Source: Pempheris klunzingeri (taxonomy: Eukaryota; Chordata; Actinopteri; Acropomatiformes; Pempheridae). From it: a stretch of DNA of 64,000 nt. Within the stretch, counting starts at the first letter, position 1. Each line of letters begins with the position of its first letter. This document shows positions 23,342 through 35,355 of the stretch, piece by piece. The translations under genes and the position numbers were made by a program. Location: positions 1,132,006 to 1,196,005 of the forward strand of contig NC_092027.1 of the NCBI RefSeq assembly GCF_042242105.1, written 5' to 3'. The notes under the pieces are model-generated. The model was not told the DNA's origin. It searched no databases and saw nothing but the letters and a program-made list of their open reading frames with translations.

Positions 23342-25709
23342 AAACAAGGAAAAACTGTCCTCTCCTCTTCCTCATAGCATCATCTGTGATGATCTTAAAT
23401 AGCTTAAAGAGGATATTGTGTTCATCTTCCCACCCCCCGGCTCACCTGAGTTTGGAGTTGATCTGCAGGGCTTTCGCTAGCATCTTGGCCCCCATGTCTC
23501 CCATGGCGTTCCCACTGATGTCCACCTTGGTCAGAGAGGTGTTGCTGCCCAGAGCGTTGAGGACGATGGAGAGGTCGGCCTTCAGCTTGGAATCAGCCAG
23601 CGACAGTGAGGTGAGCGGCTGCAGGGGAAAACATGTTACAGGCAGGATCCTTTCAACCAAAGGCTCTAATGAACGCTTCAGCGTGAACTAAATCTAAAAC
23701 AGAGGAGAGAAGAAACAGGCAGACGCAGAGAAAGACCATGAACGAGAGGAGTTGATCCGATGTTAAAGCGTCACTCACTGAATCCTCTTCTTGAATCATG
23801 TGAACCAGGTTGTCCAGGACATGAGCCACATTCCTGGAGAAAGATTAGCGGACAATTAAACAGGAGTGTCTCCGAGCAGAACTGATGATCATATCATCGT
23901 AGTGACGTGAAAATGTGGTCATAAAACAAAGGATCGTTCCCCGCCGGCTGAATGTGGGCGCTCAGTGTCTGATTTACAGAGAACTGATAGAGAAATGAAT
24001 GCTGCTGGTGTCTGAGGATCCAGGTCTGTACGACGTGACGACGTGACCTCTCTCTCTTTTTAAAATCAGATTCTAAATGCATCCAAACTAAATAAAACAA
24101 CGATTTGTAGAAGCATTTTAGTTTTGTCTGGTGTGGAAACAAAGATAATCAGTCAACGATGAGCAGGACGGACGGATCTGATTCATCAGAGTATTTCAAT
24201 TAAATCTTTATATGACATCAAATAGCAGAATAATAAGACACATTGTTAATTATTACTTCTGTCATTAAAAGGCCGTGAGTCTGTCACCCACTTGGACTTG
24301 ATGTTATTGAAGTTCTTGCCCAGTGAGAGGTGTCTGATGGAGCGGTTCTTGGCCAGCCAGACCAGCAGGGTGGTCAGATCCATGTCCAGACCTGAGCCAA
24401 GCAGCACAGAAACACCAACAGGCCGCCGTCAGAGTCAGAACAGCAGCATCACAAACGTTCCACATCTAAACTGTCCGTCCTCACCGTTGTCAGAGATGTC
24501 CAGACTGGAGATGTTGGGAATCTCAGCGACGCAGCCCTCCAGGATCTGGGAGCCTCCTGAGCGCAGCTGAGAGCCAAACACACGTATGATTACTGCTCAG
24601 TAACTGGTTAAAGGACCCGTCAGCGTCCGTCTCTCAGCGCGTCTGATGTGTGTTTGCTTTTACCTCACAGCAGCTGAGATCCAGAGACACGTCACTGAGG
24701 TTTGGGTTGCAGCCGAGTCCCAACAACAATGCTCTGCAGACAGAGAGGTTCATCCAGCTCAGCAATGTCAGTGCCAAACCTTCTTTCTTCTTCTGCAATA
24801 CAATTCTTCCTGTTTCCCTTTTAGCTGCATGTTTTAATTTCTCTGTCCTACAACTCTGCCAGAGACATTAGTCTGTGTTTCCTTGTCTTTCATGGATTTC
24901 TGTCTGTGTGACTTGAACAATGATGTAAACCAGAAAGTCCTTTCTGTCACTGATTCTGCCATCAGCTGTATCTGTACACTATAAATAGAGTCAGTTATTA
25001 ATGTTAAAGTGCAACATGGAACTATTGTTCTTCACTCGTAGCCACAAGCCAAAATGAAGGAATGAACCTTTCACACTATTCAGATTTGTGTAGCAATCAA
25101 ACTCTCTGAGTCTGCTCAGAAGTAAAACACTGATTTAGATGTGATGTTTAGTGAAATGTGGGTGAGCTACCGGGACCCCCCCCCAGCGGATATTCACGTA
25201 CTTGAGGGCCTCCAGAGGCAGTCTGGTTCCCGACAGGCTGACTGAGCTCAGATTCTGAGCAGAGCTGAAGAACTGCTTGAAGGACGACGGGATTTCTTTA
25301 CATTTCCTGTGTGAATGTGAGGAGGGACATTTTAAAATGAACACAGTAGACAGTAAACTAACTGCTGAACCTTTACACAACATCTAATAGTGCTCTTTGT
25401 TGAATGGTGGTAGATTTATTCATTTTCACTCTTTGAAACAATAACACTTGAAGCTGCAGACTGGTTCTAGCAGGCAGCAGGTCTGTGGTACATCTGTGGT
25501 GTGAGTTTAGGATCTGACCTGTGAGAGAAGACAGTCTTGGACATGTTGAGGACAGACAGATGCTTCAAAGATCCTCTGAGCAGAGACGCACATATCTAAG
25601 AAACACAAAACTGAGCTTTAGTAAAAAAAAGAGGCTGAACTGAACTAAACTGTGTGTGTGTGAGTGTGTGTGTGTGTGTGTGTGTGAGTGTGTGTGTGTG
25701 TGAGAGAGT

Positions 25710-25740
<31 letters not shown>

Positions 25741-25775
25741 TGTGTGTGTGTGTGTGTGTGTGAGTGAGTGTGTGT

Positions 25776-25809
<34 letters not shown>

Positions 25810-25848
25810 GTGAGTGTGTGTGTGTGAGTGTGTGTGTGTGTGTGTGTG

Positions 25849-25895
<47 letters not shown>

Positions 25896-25904
25896 TGTGT
25901 GTGA

Positions 25905-25955
<51 letters not shown>

Positions 25956-25962
25956 AGTGTGT

Positions 25963-26025
<63 letters not shown>

Positions 26026-26929
26026 AGTGTGTGTGTGTGTGTGTGAGCTGTGTCTACCTGCTCCAGGGAACAGTCACTGTTGGACAGATCCAGAGTCTCC
26101 AGGCAGTTTGAGTGACTCAGGAAGCTGTGCAGGTTCTGTGCAGAAAACAAAAGACATGTTTGACATCCAGACAACCTCAGATCATAGATCACAGATCACA
26201 GATCACAGATTACAGATTACAGACAGCCTTAACCGCAGCGTGAGATCTCTCTGTCTTTAACGCTGCCCAGCGTTCCCTGGAAACCCTTAACAAGCAGACA
26301 GCAGACTTCGTCTTGAGGTTGGATAAGACAGACGAAGGGGAGGCGTCCACGTACCTGCAGGTCGTCGCCTCGGAGCGAATTCCCCGACAGGTCGAGGTGT
26401 GTGAGGGCGGTGGCGACGGCCGGGTTGGCACACAGAGCCTGACAGAGGCTGTTCACACCTGAGGAGAATGAAGAAACTCTCCAGAGAAAAGAATCCAGGC
26501 TGATAATGCAGCATCACCACATCTGTGTTCTGTGTGTGCGCTCACCTTTAGGAGACATGGAGGTCCTGGAGAGGTTCAGGTGCTTCAGGCCCATGGGCAG
26601 CTTGGCAAGCTGAGCGCTCAGAGCAGAAACTCCTGCAGAGAGACACACACATTCATCCAGTCACCGACGCTACCGGACTCCTCAGAGCCGAGAGGCTGCA
26701 ACACGGCCACCAGAGGGCGCATGGCTGCACCTGAGAGAGGCTTTACAGAAGAAGAGCGTCTGCGTGTCTCAGGAGGCCACGTTTTAAACCACCAAGGATC
26801 ATTTTAGTGCAAAAGCTAAAACGAGAAATGAGTAGAAGAGGAACAATGGTAGTGGCGCCTGTGGATGTTAGTGAGAATCATTTTCATATTTTAGAAGGAA
26901 CAAACACTAATAGATCAGTCACACCATTA

Positions 26930-26966
<37 letters not shown>

Positions 26967-29900
26967 ACTCATTTGAACCTTTGTCCTCCAGTGAGTTGTT
27001 GCTCAGGCTGAGTGTGTGCAGCGTGGAGGCCGGGTTATGAGACAGAGCGCTGGCCAGTTTCTGAGCGAAGTCACTGAAGAGGAGAAGGAGAAGAAACGAA
27101 GCGTCACAGTCAGCGAGCAGCTCTGTGAGAGCGATGACCTCCCACCTCTCATCGCACACATCAGCAAGATAAACGTCGTCACGTCGGACCAAAGTCCACG
27201 TGGGATGAATGTTTATTAGGAATCACATGAAATAAAATAATGAAAAAGTTATTTTGCACTCATCAGTTTGCCGGGAAAGTCGCTTTAACAGGACGAGTTT
27301 CAGTTGTATTGCTCGACCTCTGACCTTCTGAGTCCGGCGTTGTCCAGCACCAGCTCCTCCAGCCGGCTGGACCGAGCCACCACCCTGAGGATCTGCTCAC
27401 ACACATCTGTGGACTGGAGGGCAGAAACACACACGCCTTTCATTTCATTGACTGTACTGCCAGTGATTCTTGTTTTAGTGACTGGAGGTCTAGTTCACTT
27501 TCCCTCCACATCATACTGTGGTTCATACTGTCACACTTTGTCTGCATCACTTACCACTTTGAAGTCTTTGGTGGAGAGTTTAGTGAACCACTGGTTGTAC
27601 TCCAGAGCTGCGATGATCGCCACCAGATCCCTGCAGCCACAAAAACACCAACACACATGTCAGATATTCTACAGAGTGACGTTAACAGTAAAGTTTAGGT
27701 TTTCAGAAACTACTGCTGTTCAAAATAAAATTATTCAGACGGAGAGGAGAGCAGCAGGTAAAACTGTTTCTCATCAGCATCTCACCTTCATCTTGGCCAG
27801 AAAGTGAAAAAAGTGAAAGTCAGAGCACAAACCTGTTCTCCAGGTGGATAAAGTCCTGCAGGTTGAGCTCCCTGGTGTCCTGGGTGAGATAGATGGTGTC
27901 CACATCCTGGAGGAGGTGCAGAGGGGGAGACGGGGGAGATGAAACAACAAAGAGGGGAAACAGCTTCATGATGGTGCGTTCAGGTGCAACATGAAACTAA
28001 ATCCAACAGCAGCATAGAAGCAGAGAGGAAAGGCAAACAGAGGTGAAGAGCAGAGGAAGACATGGAAGGAGAAAGGAACACAAAGTGCATCACATGAGGA
28101 AGCCCAAGCAATAAAACGACCATTTAGCAGAAGAAAAACAAGCATAAAGTGAGCAGACAAAGAAGAAGTTAGCAGGAAAAGCAGAAGAATAAGCTCCTGG
28201 AGGCAGCTGTGTGTGAAACAAGCACATAAAAGATCTCAGCAGTTAAAAAAAAAACAGAACAAAGTCTATGGAGACAACAAAAAGTAGAAATAAGAGAGAA
28301 GAGCAGCAGGAAGATGACTTCAGGCTGCGGCACCGACCCACTGGACCTCCTCCCTGTACGGCACACCCAGGTGGTCACACACACACCAGTACTGGTGAGA
28401 AAAGCCGCCTGCCAACACAGAGTCAACACGTCAGAGCTCCGACACACTTCAGACGTCTGACTGGACGTATTCTTCACATGTGGGGGGCTGATTTACCGCA
28501 GGGGCCCAGGTCTGCTGATCCCTGCCCCTCCCAGGTGGCCTGCAGGGCAGCCGTCCTCTCTGGAGGCTTCAGACTCATCTTCCTCATCACCTTCCTTCCT
28601 TACAGAGAGAGGGAGGGAGGGAGGGAGGGAAGGAGGGAGGGAGGGAGGGAGGGAGACAGAAACATTTACTACTAAACTTGATCTAAACCTTTCTGCTTCC
28701 TGTCCACTCACATGGTTTCCCACCCAAACACAAGTTTAAATGCATCAAGTGCATCTATAACGAGCCAAAAGGTGAGAGAGACTGCATCTAACATGGTTAC
28801 TATTGATGAATGTACCCTGATCCATTCATCAATACATCATGTATCGATCAGCTGATTAGTTTAACATCAAGTCTCTGCAGCTCAAAGTGGCTTCATCAGT
28901 CCATCAGTCCAAAAACATTCTGTTTACAATGATTATAAAACAAATGAAGCAGCAAATCCTCACATGATGATGATTTAAGGTGTTAAACTATCACTTCAAT
29001 AAAGAAGAGTTTTTCTGTTAATAATTAAAAATAAAACTATTCAAAATGATAGAAATACTCTAGAAATCACTTTACAGTAAAACACACATCAAAGAATTCA
29101 TCTCTGTGATAACAAATGAAACAGTAAAGACTAGTAAAGACTAGTAAAGACTAGTAAAGACCAGTAAAGACTAGTAATGCTGACATACTACTGTATTTAC
29201 ATATTTCTATTTGTTCTATCACACAGTCTCACATCATCCTTTGTTTCTTATTCAGTCCTGATATTGACTTTCCTTCACGTTGAATAACTTTACAGCTCAT
29301 TTGTGGAGTTTAAAGTCATCCGGAGTGAGAACGGTCCAGCAGCTGAAGCTCTAGCTCGGGCTCCTGTGTGGTACCTACGCTGGTGAGCCGGTCGGGCAGA
29401 TCCTCTGAAGGCAGCTGCCGATGTGAGCGATCACCTCGTCCACCTCGTCCACCGAGCCCAGCCGGAGGCTCCATGGGCCGCGCTCGTACTCCAGCACCAG
29501 CTGCATGAACAGAAAGAGTCCAAACGCTAATGAGGTGAAAAAACAGCATCCATACAAAGAGACCGAGCACTTATTCTTATTGACTTGACCTGTTCTGAAA
29601 GACAAACACTATGGAGAAGAACCAGAGAAGAAGAGGATACGGCGTAAAGAGTTGGAGGAGAACTGATATTTTTAAACCTAGGCCCTATTTTTACATATTC
29701 TGTGTGAAAAATAACAAAATTCTGGAAGAAGAACAAAGAGCAGGTGGCTAACGAGCTACAATGGCTGTAATGTAATCCTTCAGGGCACCAGATCACAGTA
29801 GGTCCACTAAAAGAGCTTGTTTTTGCCACCGACAGGCTCAGATGTTATTCCAAGAGCCTGAATACATCACAAAAAGGATCCCTACAGAGAGAGACCTGGA

Positions 29901-30543
29901 AGATCCTTTTTGTTTAGCCAGAAACAGCCGTTGTACGGCGCTATTCAAACCAACCAGACTCCATTGAAAAAGAAGGTCATTTAACCTTGCAGAACACAGG
30001 AGTTGCTGATCTACTGCTGCCTAGATCGGTTAGTTAGATCAGTCTGTTTGTGTTTCTGTGTGTCACACAAAGATTGTGTCGGATCCAAACCAGTTCTTTA
30101 AAACACCAAAGTCACATAATAACACCAAACAAACGAAAGGTACATCGACAACTACTAATCAATAAATTACCGTTTTCATCAATGTAGTCTGGTGGCTTTG
30201 AACAGAACAAAAATGACCTTACAGGTCTGTCTGTTTCATATACAAGAATCTGAGCCTGTTGGTGACAAAAACAACTTTTAGTGGACGTGCTGCGACTTGG
30301 CTCAGTTGCCCTGAAGGATTACATTACAGCTATTGTAGTTCACTTTGCAGCACACTCTTGGCTGCCTGCTGACGGGGGTGATGATCTAGGGGACCAATTC
30401 CTAAAGCTTCTGCTTCAACTAGTCTGGAACCCAAAGTATGTAAAGATAGAGCCCAAGGTTTAAAAACACCAGAGTTATCCTTTAGAGGATTTTGTAGTAT
30501 CCCTCCTCATCCTCCCTGAAGGGCAGGCGGTGTTGAAAGACAT

Positions 30544-30589
<46 letters not shown>

Positions 30590-33045
30590 CTGAGTGGGCT
30601 TGTTGCTGCTGATTCCCTGGATATCCAAGTAGCTGAAGGAGTGTTCGACCTAAAATGAGATGGAGGCAGATTATGAAATTCAGCAGTGAGTGTATCGAGG
30701 TCATCTTGCAACATGTCGAGTTTTGGGAAACTGTTTTTTCTTCTTTTTTTGTGCTGCAACAAATAACAAATGAAAAGTTGTGTGTCCCAAAGGAGAACTC
30801 ATTTGCCTCCTCCTGAGAACCGGAGGACTTTCCCAGAAACTTTGACCACACGCAGATACAGACAATCTTTCATTAAAGGGACACGGAGAGATGTCAGGTG
30901 GTGCACAGACACTCTGAGGTGTGTTGGCTTTTAGCTTAGAGAGAGACAGACAGAGGGGGAGGATGACATGTGACAAAGGTTTGAGCCCACAGCTTTAATT
31001 CAGAACACCTGAATGTAACCACGACTGCTGATTGGCCTCAGTATCTCACAGGCACTGCACAGTATATCCAGACACGCCTGTGTTTGTTTTTACTGGCGTG
31101 GGGGCGTGCAGTTCCAGGGAAGGGAAAGCCTGATGTTGTGTTAATGCACACACACAATGACTGGGTTTGGCCTTTAAGGGGAGACGCTATAGATGAACAG
31201 GATGCAGCACCATGAAACTTCTACAGTTGGTTACTTCATTTAAGACGACTATTTCTGCTATTATACGTCTGAAACATTACGTTTAAATATGCAAATGAGG
31301 CATTATTTAATAGAAAATGCACTCATTTGCTTACATTTCCACAACAGGAATGTGAACATTGGATAAAGTTCTTGTTTCATTGTGCTGACGTATGTTGTTA
31401 CTCCATAAATCATAAAATAAGTTTCAGAAATGTTCTTTAAATCAGGCTCTGAATGATGTATAAGCAGCCCCCACCTGTAAAAGCCTGCAGGATATGGAGA
31501 GGGATAAAACTATTGAGAGCTGAGAGGTGATAAACTATCAGATAAGACGTGTCCACACACTTGGCCATGTTGTGGATCAAGCAGATCTTCAGTATAAAAG
31601 TTCTTTCTAAAGCCTAAAGCGTCTTTGTTAGCTGATTCAAACCCACCAGACTCCATTGACAAAAACGGGGAGTTTTACATAGGAGTTGGTGGTCCATCAC
31701 TGTCTTTATCACTTAGTTTGTTCGTGTTAGTGTGTGTCTTTGGTGTTTTAAAGGGTTAGTTCAGATCCAACACAATATTTGTGTGACACACAATAACAAG
31801 AACAAACTGATGAATCGAGGCAGCGGTAGAGCAGCCACCCCTGTGTTCTGTGAAGTAAAATTACTGTTTTTGTTAATGGAGTCTGGTGTGTGTGCAGAGA
31901 GCGATACAACAGCTGTTTGTGGCTAAACAAAAAAAGGATCTTCCAGGTCTCTCTCTGTAGGGATCCTTTCCATGATGCTGTCACACACTTAGAATAACAC
32001 TCTGAGCCTGTCAGTGGTAAAATCAAGCTCTTTTAGTGGACCTACTGTGATCAGATGCAGTTGCCCATAAGGATTACATTACAGCCGTTGCAGCCCGTTC
32101 TCAGCTGCTGACCGAGGAGATCTACTGGACCAACTCCAAAAGTTTCTGTACTAAATTATACTTTCAGACAAGACAGCTGACTGTGTCCCACTGGCCTTCA
32201 TTTGGAAACACGTCTTCAATAAATAACAGAGAAATCCCTCCATGTAAAAGTCTGAATTCTGTTTATTAACTTAAGCAAAATCAGAGATCTCCACTGACGT
32301 GAAGCTGGGTATTGTTACTGTAAACCTAAACAAAACCCCCAGGGGAAGGAAAAATATCAGAGAGACAGCAGGAATGTAGAAACACAAGCTACAACACAGT
32401 CTGCAGAACAAATGTCTGGAGCGGAGTCACACACATTTCCCTTCGAATCCAGAGAGAGACGGAATATAAAAATAACAGTGGACTCTTAACTCGCTGCCAA
32501 GAGAGCAAGTGAAAGCGAGGAAAAGACGGAGAAAAACAAAGCATGGGGGGGGGAGGGCAGAAAAAGAATTGTTAAAAAAGAAAGTGAGAGATTAAACAAG
32601 AGGCAACGAATAAATAAAAAACACTGAGAGATAAAAGTAAATGAATAGAACGAAAATAAAATGTAGAAAATACCCAAATGGGGGAAGAGAGGAGGAGGTG
32701 CACATACGTTTGGACTTTTATCTACTGGATCTGCCAGACAGAAGGGAGAAGAGGGAGGCAGGGAGCTGTGAGGGAGAGAAAACTCATAAGAAATGCAGTG
32801 AAGAAATTACAGTGACAGAGGAAAAGAGTGAAAAAGAGTGAGAGAGCCAAACAGGAAGAGGGAGAAGGAGACGAGGAGGAGGAGGAGGAGGAGGAGGAGG
32901 GGCACGGAGAAGGATCGCCCCCTCCCTGCCTTTCCTTGCCAGCTGTTAAATTCCTCCATTGTCTTTTTTTTTTTTTCTCCCTCTGCTGCCCAGGACAGTA
33001 CACACTGAGGAACAAACCACCCTCTGTTCCACACACACACACACA

Positions 33046-33095
<50 letters not shown>

Positions 33096-35242
33096 CACAG
33101 AAAAAACACTGGCCTATTCTGCAACAACAGATCAGGGGTCAGCTGGCAGAGGGAGACTTTATTTAGAGGTTATTTAAGTTTCATCATGACTGTAAGACGG
33201 TAAAAAAACTAAACAATAACCATTCAAAGGTGATCGATTGTTTCTACACAGCTGAGAAATCAGCCTGTAAACTTTCTAAACTCTTAAAAGGAGTATTTTC
33301 ATAAATTTTTATGTATGAAAACACAAGAACGGTTCATTATTTCGCCTCAACAGGCAGCGAATAAGCTGTAATGTATGAAATGACATCTCTCATTACCATA
33401 AGGGGAGGATGCTTACACCTTTAAAAAAAAGATTAAAGTTACTACTTTCATACGAGGCTTTTTCTTGCCAGGAAGTTATTTTTCCTGCTGATATGCCACC
33501 TCCCAAAAAAACACTTTTAATCCTCTGAGACGGCCCGTCCCGCCCCCGCTGTCCTGCATCCAGTTAGTTTCATTATGAACTATTCCAGACTTTCCCACTT
33601 ATCTGAATGCTGTCTGCTCTGATTCACACACGCGTTAGTAAGAAAAGCAAAACACAGCAGGCGATAAAAAGCTGGATGCTTCCCAGAGAGCCATTAAAAG
33701 GAAAACAGCAGCAGTAACTTCTCTTTTAATAACACAGCCATCACTCCTAAAGCAGTCTGAGAGAGGAGCCACACATGGAAGTTCACAGGATTCACTTTGG
33801 TTTTGTGACCTTTAATCCGACGTTTTTAACTGTTTCTGAAGAACAAAGTCACTTTTTCCTTCAGTCTCTAACATTCAACAGAAACTTTTGTTTTCACTCT
33901 TTGAATCATGTTTTTCTCTCTGTCTGACTCTCGCCCTCCAGGTTGAACTTTTCTTCCTCTCTCTGTTTTTCTTTCCCACAGGCTGCGCTCTCACAGCTGC
34001 ATTGTGGGTAAAACTATCATATGTCTCCGTATGGTGGGACGTGCTCGCATCTGGGTAGAGAGACATAGAGTGACACATAGAGAGAGAGAGAGAGATTACA
34101 GTACAGAGTCAGATGAATAGAGAACTGGGAAGGAGAAGTGGAGGATTAATACAGACGCAGCACTAATGTGGTTCATGAGGAGTAAAAGCTGAGCTGTGCA
34201 GAGTTTAAATGAGTTTAAATAAAGTTTACATGTAAAGAATAAGGTCATGAAGGAATCCTGGGAGTTTAATCTGTGTATTAAAACCTTCTATATCTTCTAT
34301 CTTCTATCTTCTGTCCCTTCTGCTGCACTTTGTGATCAATTAAGCATTAAGATGTTAACATGGCTGAGGGTCCACAGCCAGTTAGCATGCAGATGTTTGG
34401 CAGGTATAATGTAGTTTAGCGCGTTAGCATGCTCACATTAGCTAATCAGCACCGTTCTACTGTAGTGACGGTGGTGCTGGATGTAAAATCAGAGGGTCAC
34501 TGAGCCGATTAGTTCGTCCTGAGGGGAGACGGACGTCTGAACCAAACGCTGAGGTGTTTGTCCCACAGCTACAAACCTGAGCCTCACGGTGACACTAGAG
34601 GAAAGGTAGGGTCCATCCTCTGAGGGCCATGAATGTCTGCACCAATCCATCTCATAGTTGTCAAGACATTTCAGCCTCCAAACCAAATGTTGGCTGATTC
34701 TACCTGTGTGTGTGTGTGAGGATGTGTCTGGACTTGTTGTTGAATTTAAAAGAAGACAGAAAGAGGACAAAAAAACAACTCGACTGTGGAGGAGCAAGCA
34801 GAAGGAGATGGAGGGAGACAACAGAGAGGAGGAGAGGGAGGAAGAGAGGAAGACTTGGATGGAAGGCATCGTCCTTTTTAGATGAGGAGGGAAAGAGTGA
34901 AGATGAGGAGCAGATGTGAGACGAAGGATGGAGGATGAAGGAAGACGAAAATGTGACATGAAATGAGTAAAGTGAGAGGAGGTGAAGTGGAGGTTCAACA
35001 AAATAAAACTAAATATAATCATTTAAGATGTACTGACCTTAGAGGGGACCCGAGCTGTCAGCAGGTAGGCTCGATGTGACGCCAGGGCCTGAGGACAGAC
35101 AGACAGGCACATCAGACAGACAGACAGGCACATCAGACAGACAGACAGGCACATCAGACAGACAGACAGACAGACAGACAGGCACATCAGACAGACAGAC
35201 AGACAGACAGACAGGCACATCAGACAGACAGACAGGCACATC

Positions 35243-35283
<41 letters not shown>

Positions 35284-35316
35284 GGCACATCAGACAGACA
35301 GACAGACAGGCACATC

Positions 35317-35355
<39 letters not shown>

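Noticed and set aside
25596..26192. 198-codon His/Thr open frame
   Set aside because: It is the translation of (CA)n repeats; the real exon 14 of carmil1 lies in part of it at 26058-26135.
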